Shown: piece after piece, positions 1 to 5,087 of the stretch | Layout of the letters: the number at the start of each line of letters is the position of its first letter | Position numbering within the stretch: the stretch's first letter is position 1 | Origin: Nitrospirota bacterium | GTDB taxonomy: Bacteria; Nitrospirota; Nitrospiria; Nitrospirales; UBA8639 | Assembly: GCA_029881175.1 (NCBI GenBank) | Contig: JAOUNC010000246.1 | Span: forward strand, 1 to 5,087 | Length of the DNA: 5,087 bases | Direction of reading: 5' to 3' | The notes under the pieces: model-generated | Databases searched by the model: none | Told to the model about the DNA's origin: nothing | Seen by the model: the letters and a program-made list of their open reading frames with translations, nothing else | Made by a program: the position numbers and the translations under genes

Positions 1-2553
1 TTCCAAATCGAAGAGCTCAACTTCATCGGTCGTTGTATCATGTTGCCCGGGTAGAAAATGGGTATCTGTTGGAATGAGAATGCCTTTCTGAGCCAACAAT
101 TGCCGAACCTGTGGTTTATTGGCCATCACAGCAAAGGCTCGTGCGTTTGAGATCCCATGGTTTCCACCACAGGCTCCACAATCCAACGCAGATTCGTAGG
201 GGTTGTTGTCCGAGCTGCTGCCATGTGCACACATCAAGACGAGCCGGGCAAATGTTTTCGTGAAACCTAAAATCCTGAGAGCCGTCTCTACAAAGTGGGC
301 CTGCTCAGTGACCGTAAACCCTGTTTGAGTGATTCGGTGCATCCGACGAGCCACGTCTCGCTCATGAAGATTAAAATCTCGATTTAGTACTTGAATAAAT
401 TGTTCAAGGTCAGAATCCGTCCACTGCAACAATCGAAACAGCTCTTCATTTTCATGGCTATCTGATTGAATTTGATTGAGCGCCAGCTTCCGCAGACGTT
501 CAACCTGGTCATGAGGAACGGTGGTGCCCTCCCGACCATATCGTTCAATCAACAGTCGATAAATGTCTGCCCGGTGTTCTGACGCAACCATTTCCTGAGC
601 CTCTTCCCGCCGGATTTTGTCCACGGTCAGTGTCGTGCCTATAGGAATAGCAAAACGCTCTTTCATCCATGAGATGGTGGATTTGAACCATTGAGGGTGC
701 AACGTTTGGCCGAATAACTTGAAGCCAAAGAACCAACCAATCGCTTCCACCATGACATACGGCGTGATCACGTTTTCTTTCAAATCATGTAGCAGCGTAT
801 GGCCTGTCTTGGCGAGTTGCTGACGTGATAAAAATTTTTCTGCAGCCTGGCCTTGATATGCGCGAGGAATTTCCTTCACGATGTGCTTGGGCTTCAAAAG
901 GACCGGGCATTGGTCTGTTTGCTGTTCGCTCGTAAACCCCTGATAGCATATGGGGACTCCAAAAAACCCGGCAAACCCAAGCGTTTCATTCCCACCGATT
1001 TCCTCGAAGTGTCTTCTAAAACCTTCCGAACGGACATCGATACAAAATATGGCCTGAGCTAGTGGCCTTGATTCTGGCGGCTGCTCCTCAAGCTCATCGC
1101 TCTTGACCAATTTCTGAAGGTTGGGAGAAATTTGTTTCACAAAACATTTGAGGTAACTGGATTCAAATGCCTTGAGCCAGATCGGTCCATGCTCCGATTC
1201 CGGGAACTGCTCGACCCAATCGAGCAGGGATTCTAATGTGTCAGGAGGACTCTTCAGTAAATCCTGTGGGGAGACCCCTAATGATTGGGCAAGATGCAAC
1301 GCCATCAAGGTAGAGCCATCAATCTCTTGCTGCTGCCTGATACTTTCCCATCTGGACATCAATTCTGAATCGCATCGATCGAGGTCTTCAATCCTCAAGG
1401 GATCCTGTATGAACAAGGACAGATCCATGGGATCAATCATTTCCTCTGGCAGTCCTCGCGTTTGGTATTCTTTGTAGAGACCGTACCCAATAGGATGATT
1501 GTTCAGGTAAGACCAAATCGAATCATAGTTGCCGGGAATTGCCAGTTTGTCTCGGCATGCCAAGTCGACTAACTCCCGTTCATAAAAAAGTCGTACCGCC
1601 ATATACTTCACGAGGTCAATTGGAAAAGCACGTTGCCAGTCATAGTCGGATTGCTCCGAGCGCCATTTAATAAATCCCGTCCATCCGGACAATTGGGCCA
1701 ACTGTAACGTGAAATAGTCACTCCACAAAGCCTTGGGAATTGCTAACAGAGTTAAGCTTTCCAATACGGCATCTTCTGGTCGATCTGGCAAACTTTGGAT
1801 TTTGGCTTTCCACTCCTGAATGCCCGACAATGGACCAGATGCATCTTCCTGTGCTAACTCTTTCCAACCCCCATAAAAAGTTTTCTGTCGCAAAGGCATG
1901 GACCAAGGGGCATGCCCTTCATCGAGAAAGCCTCCGCACCATTTGATGAGTTCGCAGTTAATTTGTTCCTGGACCTTGGTCCCAAGGGTTTGGTCGCACC
2001 ACTCTCCAATTGTGTACTGTACCGCAAGCTCGTCTTGCTCCTGACCGGCATGACGACTTAAAGCATTCGTTGGTGCTTTTCTCTTCGAGAAATCCTGAAT
2101 CTTCTCGACGAGATTTCTTACCTCTGATTGACTCAGTGATGGTTGCAAAATCGCGGAACTCACATCTGTATCGACTTTGCCGGTCCCGTGAATGAGGATG
2201 GCTCGCAAGACTTCCAGATGAGAAAACTTTCGATCACCAATGCTGACCATCGCATTCCGTGACACATCCTTTATCGCCTCATTAACGGACTCTTCAGATA
2301 TTCGGCCTTGTGTATAGTAATTCCGGTATTCCTTATTAGAGAGATAGCCTTGACCTCCAAAAAATCGCTTACCTTGCTTGATGGCTTCATTAAACGACAA
2401 ATGTTCCAACCCATGAAGTGGATTGTGATGGATAAAGGTTTTCATCGGCCAGTAATAAGAAATGGGTTCACCCGCAAGGTTCACGAGTGCTCGCAATTCC
2501 ATCCGCTGGAAATCGTTTGGCACAACCTTTTCTTCAACGTCGAGCATAGGCAT
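1..2553 (-). CDS. dabA: DabA-like DUF2309 (UPF0753) protein, inorganic carbon accumulation; C-terminus off the left edge
   Basis: This is the probable catalytic subunit of a DAB-type bicarbonate-accumulating system, a cytosolic zinc protein bound to a NuoL-like membrane partner and thought to convert CO2 to bicarbonate one way. The frame is open for 851 codons from ATG 2553 to base 1 with no stop, so the gene is 3'-partial. An N-terminal family motif, FIHHNPLHGLEHLSF, lies at residues 40-54. The beta-carbonic-anhydrase-like site is complete: CIDVR at 504-508 (C504 metal ligand, D506-R508 dyad), then H777 in CAHGSSSDNNPY and C792 in DCGACGGNHG. The 15-residue H-to-C spacing equals that of the characterised Halothiobacillus DabA2 (H524, C539 from memory). 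The C-I-D to H spacing is about 100 residues longer, and C504 lies about 150 residues further in, so this is a long-form member. No signal peptide or membrane segment is evident. An in-frame TAA lies 8 codons before the ATG with no other start codon between; a second in-frame ATG is at 2547. It is the last in-window gene of the operon. Family assignment is firm; the transport function is inferred from homologues. Confidence 0.93.
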   Translation of the reverse strand, partial: MPMLDVEEKVVPNDFQRMELRALVNLAGEPISYYWPMKTFIHHNPLHGLEHLSFNEAIKQGKRFFGGQGYLSNKEYRNYYTQGRISEESVNEAIKDVSRNAMVSIGDRKFSHLEVLRAILIHGTGKVDTDVSSAILQPSLSQSEVRNLVEKIQDFSKRKAPTNALSRHAGQEQDELAVQYTIGEWCDQTLGTKVQEQINCELIKWCGGFLDEGHAPWSMPLRQKTFYGGWKELAQEDASGPLSGIQEWKAKIQSLPDRPEDAVLESLTLLAIPKALWSDYFTLQLAQLSGWTGFIKWRSEQSDYDWQRAFPIDLVKYMAVRLFYERELVDLACRDKLAIPGNYDSIWSYLNNHPIGYGLYKEYQTRGLPEEMIDPMDLSLFIQDPLRIEDLDRCDSELMSRWESIRQQQEIDGSTLMALHLAQSLGVSPQDLLKSPPDTLESLLDWVEQFPESEHGPIWLKAFESSYLKCFVKQISPNLQKLVKSDELEEQPPESRPLAQAIFCIDVRSEGFRRHFEEIGGNETLGFAGFFGVPICYQGFTSEQQTDQCPVLLKPKHIVKEIPRAYQGQAAEKFLSRQQLAKTGHTLLHDLKENVITPYVMVEAIGWFFGFKLFGQTLHPQWFKSTISWMKERFAIPIGTTLTVDKIRREEAQEMVASEHRADIYRLLIERYGREGTTVPHDQVERLRKLALNQIQSDSHENEELFRLLQWTDSDLEQFIQVLNRDFNLHERDVARRMHRITQTGFTVTEQAHFVETALRILGFTKTFARLVLMCAHGSSSDNNPYESALDCGACGGNHGISNARAFAVMANKPQVRQLLAQKGILIPTDTHFLPGQHDTTTDEVELFDLE

Positions 2554-2569
2554 GGCGTGTAGTGAGCTG

Positions 2570-2576
2570 ACCTCTT
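2570..2576 (-). promoter_or_regulatory. possible ribosome binding site of the dabA-like gene, with long spacing
   Basis: Reading on the minus strand, AAGAGGT is the only purine-rich Shine-Dalgarno-like stretch before the dabA-like start. It ends 16 bases before ATG 2553, much longer than the usual 5-9, and the next in-frame ATG (2547) is further away still. The stretch between has no in-frame ATG, GTG or TTG, so the start cannot be moved closer. Either the site is weak, or translation depends on coupling to the gene upstream, which stops 47 bases before the start. Confidence 0.3.
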
Positions 2577-2600
2577 AAAAGGATTAAACAAACTGTTGCG

Positions 2601-3842
2601 CTAATAAACCACTCCACTATAGGTTGCACCTAATAGTAGGATCGATACAGCGACAATTTCCGCTATCCGCAAATCGGTATAAGACACGTTAGCGCGTGCC
2701 GTCCCAAAGGCGGTTTGATGAAGCATCTGTGAAAAATACCATCCACCCGCTAACCACACCACAAGAAACGTGAATAACATCATGACAATTTCTCTATGCT
2801 GCGTGACAACTGTTGGCATGGCCCTCAATCCTGAAAAAGTTGGAAACAATGGAAGGAACATGGCGAAACTCACAAGAAAAATCATCACCATTCCAAATCG
2901 AGGCATTGAAGAAGCAAGTCCTGGGAGCTTCCCAATGGTGTGCCAGGCATAGCGCTGTCGAACAAACGAAAACGCGATGCAGAGAGCACTCATGACGTAC
3001 GCCACGGCTATACCAAAAGGAATCCCCCACCCGGGAAAGTTCGGGAACACGTCAAGCAGTCCCCAGATAAGCGCCACATGAGCCACGGTGGCAGAGGCCA
3101 CGAATAGATTCCATTGTTGTTGTCCGAGACATATTAACGAAGCATAGACCGCGCTTACTAAGGCTAACAGGTGTAGAACAAAGAGCATCTCAACCGGCAA
3201 GGAGGAGTGAATCATCTGCAATTCAGCAAGCCCGATTGCCAGCCACACGACAATCCAAAAGCTCGAAAGTGTTCCTTTCGCATCTCCAACCGTTCCCATG
3301 AATGGGAGATGAAAAGGAGCCAGGGGCAAGAACGTCACAGCAAGCAAGAGACTGGAACAGGTGAACAAGGTTTGTCCACCGAAGACGGAGCCCAACGAGA
3401 GGATGCTGGCAGTAACAATCTGAAGAAGAATAATTCTTGTTCGAATGGAACGGTGGTTCTGGCGATTAAGAGAGAAGGCGACGTAACCTAAAAAACCACT
3501 AAGAAAAATCCTACTGACCAGTCCCTCGTTTAACAAAACACCTAAGCCCAGGCCTAGAACTATCATGATTGAAGCACCAAGAATTGAGGAATCTTTCGTT
3601 TCCCCATTCCCGAGAATGACACAAAAACCTGAGAGAAGAACAGCGGCGGCAAAAAGCATGATAGATGAGTCTGTCTCAAACGCAGACCTCATATAGACCA
3701 AGACTCCACCTAACACGCCAATCGTCATCAATCCTATAAACTGAAAGGGAATAGACGAGATTCGTGAGACCTTCCACACCATTCCCACAACGAGCGGAAT
3801 AAGAGCGAGAACGACCGGAAGAGTATGTGCTAATTTCATCAT
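2601..3842 (-). CDS. divergent NuoM/NuoN-type membrane subunit of the DAB-like operon
   Basis: A 413-residue, almost wholly hydrophobic protein with about 13-14 predicted membrane segments by eye, placed between the NuoL-like and DUF2309 genes. Similarity to the antiporter-like subunits of complex I is faint but runs in order: LPLAPFH at 172-178 fits the MPMVPVH stretch of NuoM TM7; SATVAHVAL at 250-258 fits the S-S-V-S-H-M-G segment; LPGLASSMP at 306-314 fits the G-L-x-x-x-M-P loop; and MLHQTAFG at 373-380 followed by DLRIAEI at 390-396 fits the NuoM C-terminal M-L-Q-R-x-F-F-G and D-L-x-x-x-E. It is some 80-100 residues shorter than typical NuoM and stops just after that last segment. The NuoM lysines of TM7 and TM8 align with F171 and A202, so proton transfer by the usual route is doubtful; E106 may match the TM5 glutamate. 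Start is ATG-ATG at 3842/3839, 16 bases after the upstream stop, with no clear Shine-Dalgarno, suggesting translational coupling. Inferred role: scaffold or accessory membrane subunit. It would commonly be annotated as hypothetical or as NADH dehydrogenase subunit M/N. Confidence 0.82.
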   Translation of the reverse strand: MMKLAHTLPVVLALIPLVVGMVWKVSRISSIPFQFIGLMTIGVLGGVLVYMRSAFETDSSIMLFAAAVLLSGFCVILGNGETKDSSILGASIMIVLGLGLGVLLNEGLVSRIFLSGFLGYVAFSLNRQNHRSIRTRIILLQIVTASILSLGSVFGGQTLFTCSSLLLAVTFLPLAPFHLPFMGTVGDAKGTLSSFWIVVWLAIGLAELQMIHSSLPVEMLFVLHLLALVSAVYASLICLGQQQWNLFVASATVAHVALIWGLLDVFPNFPGWGIPFGIAVAYVMSALCIAFSFVRQRYAWHTIGKLPGLASSMPRFGMVMIFLVSFAMFLPLFPTFSGLRAMPTVVTQHREIVMMLFTFLVVWLAGGWYFSQMLHQTAFGTARANVSYTDLRIAEIVAVSILLLGATYSGVVY

Positions 3843-3858
3843 GGTTATCGATGGTGTC

Positions 3859-5087
3859 TCAATAACGATGGGCTACTTTTTGAGCCCATTGCAATAGGGT
3901 TTTTCCCCACCGCATATACACAAGATCCACGTAGAACCGATTAAACAAAAGGATATACAGGTGTTTCCGAATGGCACTAAGCCAATTTGTATTCAAAATT
4001 GTTTGCCCCTTGGCATTGATATAGACAATAACCCAACCAAAAAGAATAAGTACGGTGGCCAGCAAGACAAGCGTATCAAACACTTGAGGATTGAGCGCCG
4101 CAGACATGAAAAATCCATCCGCCACACCTGGATCCGGATACAGGAAATGTGTGAATGCCTCGCCCGCCCACAGATAGATAAATCCGATGAAAAATAAAGT
4201 GCCAATCATTGCACTTGCAACTTTCCAGGAGGGGACTGCATGAAGACGATATAAGCTAAACATGGCCTGAGAAGCCGTCACCCAGCCGAAAAAGAGAAAA
4301 ATGACGGCTCCATGCCCATCGTGCAGAGGGACATTCAACATGTCGTGCGCCACCATAAGAATGATAAGTGGCATAATCAACGTGACGATAAAACCCGTGA
4401 CCCAGGTTAATTGAGTTGGAGCCCTCATGGGCTCCTGCGCGGACGAAAATGGGAACTTCGGCTCCTCCCGTGCTGCATGAATGCCCTGGCCAGCCCCCAA
4501 AAACAATGTCGCTTTAAAAAGACCGTGTGCGATTAAATGAAAGATGGCCAGCGCAAAGGCTCCCAGCCCACATTCCATAATCATGTATCCCATTTGTCCC
4601 ATAGTGGAAAACCCCAAGGTTTTCTTGATGTCATTTTGCACCAGCATCATGGAGGCTCCAAGCAGAACCGTCAGGGCGCCAACGACAAAAACAATATGAA
4701 GTGTCGTTGGGGAGAGTGCATAGAAGGGTGCTAATCGATTCAATAAAAATCCACCTGCATTGATAATCCCTGCATGCATCAGGGCGGACACCGGGGTAGG
4801 CGAATCCATGGTGTCGGGTAACCACACGTGTAGAGGAAATTGAGCAGATTTGGCCATTGCGCCAACAAAAATGAATAAGGTGATCACCGAAGCTGCACTG
4901 ACATCGAGTATATTTCCTGGCAATAACGAAATCATTTGAGGCTGTTCTGAAGCTCGTTGGAAAAGTTCCGCAAATTCAAGGGTGCCAAAGTACTTGAACG
5001 TCAGAAAGAGGCCGCAAAGAAAACTGACATCCCCAACCCGATGAACGAAAAAAGTTTTAAAGGCATTCTGATAGGCCGGAGGATGAG
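3859..5087 (-). CDS. dabB: DabB-like NuoL/MrpA-family proton-conducting membrane subunit; N-terminus off the right edge
   Basis: Membrane subunit of the NuoL / Mrp antiporter family (proton_antipo_M domain), here the likely cation-conducting partner of the DUF2309 protein. The frame is open from the right edge (first whole codon at 5085), giving 408 in-window codons to TGA at 3859-3861. ATG 4935 is internal, because the 50 residues before it are clear NuoL sequence (AFKTFFVHRVGDVSFLCGLF). In fragment numbering, AMAKSAQFPLHVWLPD at 76-91 holds the TM7 lysine (K79); SPTPVSALMHAG is at 95-106; VQNDIKKTLGFSTMGQMGYM at 149-168; and HLIAHGLFKATLF at 183-195 holds the TM8 lysine (K191). The NuoL TM12 segment with G-F-F-S-K is missing: the matching stretch reads MPLIILMVAHDML (238-250), with H247-D248 near the lysine position. 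The C-terminus (LYILLFNRFYVDLVY, 376-390) resembles the NuoL/MrpA end, but the protein has no long lateral helix extension. It is the first gene of the in-window operon and the next gene starts 16 bases on. Pairing with DUF2309, not sequence alone, makes DabB preferable to complex I NuoL. Confidence 0.9.
   Translation of the reverse strand, partial: HPPAYQNAFKTFFVHRVGDVSFLCGLFLTFKYFGTLEFAELFQRASEQPQMISLLPGNILDVSAASVITLFIFVGAMAKSAQFPLHVWLPDTMDSPTPVSALMHAGIINAGGFLLNRLAPFYALSPTTLHIVFVVGALTVLLGASMMLVQNDIKKTLGFSTMGQMGYMIMECGLGAFALAIFHLIAHGLFKATLFLGAGQGIHAAREEPKFPFSSAQEPMRAPTQLTWVTGFIVTLIMPLIILMVAHDMLNVPLHDGHGAVIFLFFGWVTASQAMFSLYRLHAVPSWKVASAMIGTLFFIGFIYLWAGEAFTHFLYPDPGVADGFFMSAALNPQVFDTLVLLATVLILFGWVIVYINAKGQTILNTNWLSAIRKHLYILLFNRFYVDLVYMRWGKTLLQWAQKVAHRY

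Noticed and set aside
853..1477. Plus-strand open frames opposite the DUF2309 gene (853-1062, 1172-1477)
   Set aside because: They lie entirely antisense to a continuous, family-matching coding frame, and their products are low-complexity or lack recognisable features.
2569..2584. Imperfect palindrome CCTCTTAAAAGG in the gap before dabA, as a terminator
   Set aside because: It is short, AT-rich in the centre, has no loop and no following T-run, and a terminator here would cut dabA off from its operon.
3207..3491. Plus-strand open frame of 94 codons opposite the NuoM-like gene
   Set aside because: The product is highly polar, with no recognisable motif, and is a reverse-strand shadow of a hydrophobic membrane protein gene.
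4933..4935. ATG at 4935 as the start of the NuoL-like gene
   Set aside because: The frame continues upstream to the right edge without a stop and the 50 extra residues match NuoL (A-F-x-x-x-F-x-x-x-R-V-G-D), so this methionine is internal.
2601..5087. Fragment of a complex I (nuo) operon
   Set aside because: The next gene downstream is DUF2309, which is not a complex I component; the NuoM-like protein lacks the key lysines and the NuoL-like protein lacks the usual TM12 motif. No other nuo gene is visible, although the operon's upstream part is not seen.

Overview
The window holds one minus-strand gene cluster that fills almost all of its 5087 bases. In transcription order (right to left) it contains three genes. 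The first is the 3' part of a NuoL/MrpA-type membrane subunit (DabB-like, its start off the right edge). The second is a complete 413-residue, highly hydrophobic protein that looks like a degenerate NuoM/NuoN-type subunit. The third is a long DUF2309 (UPF0753) protein, DabA-like, whose C-terminus runs off the left edge. Gaps between the genes are 16 and 47 bases, with no plausible gene, terminator or promoter in them, so this reads as a single operon whose promoter and terminator both lie outside the window.

The DUF2309 gene is easy to miss. Its frame is open from base 2553 to base 1 with no stop inside the window (851 codons). It carries the whole beta-carbonic-anhydrase-like metal site of DabA: C504, D506 and R508 in a C-I-D-V-R motif, then H777 and C792. 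Together with the NuoL-like partner this marks a DAB-type (DabAB / MpsAB) inorganic carbon accumulation system. In that system a cytosolic zinc protein is thought to hydrate CO2 to bicarbonate in one direction, coupled to cation flow through the membrane subunit. It is not a respiratory complex I operon: no other nuo gene is seen here and DUF2309 is not part of complex I.

The unusual part is the middle gene. The best-described DAB systems need only DabA and DabB. Here a second antiporter-like protein is inserted between them, and by manual alignment it has lost the TM7 and TM8 lysines that NuoM uses for proton transfer. The DabA is also a long form, with a wider gap between the two halves of its metal site than in the short, characterised proteins.

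The cluster suggests a bacterium that fixes CO2 or at least depends on bicarbonate. GC content is around one half, judged by eye. Long DUF2309 proteins next to NuoL/NuoM-like genes would fit chemolithoautotrophs such as Nitrospirota (Nitrospira or Leptospirillum relatives), but this taxonomic guess comes from general resemblance only and is weak. No RNA genes, mobile elements, repeats or CRISPR arrays were seen.
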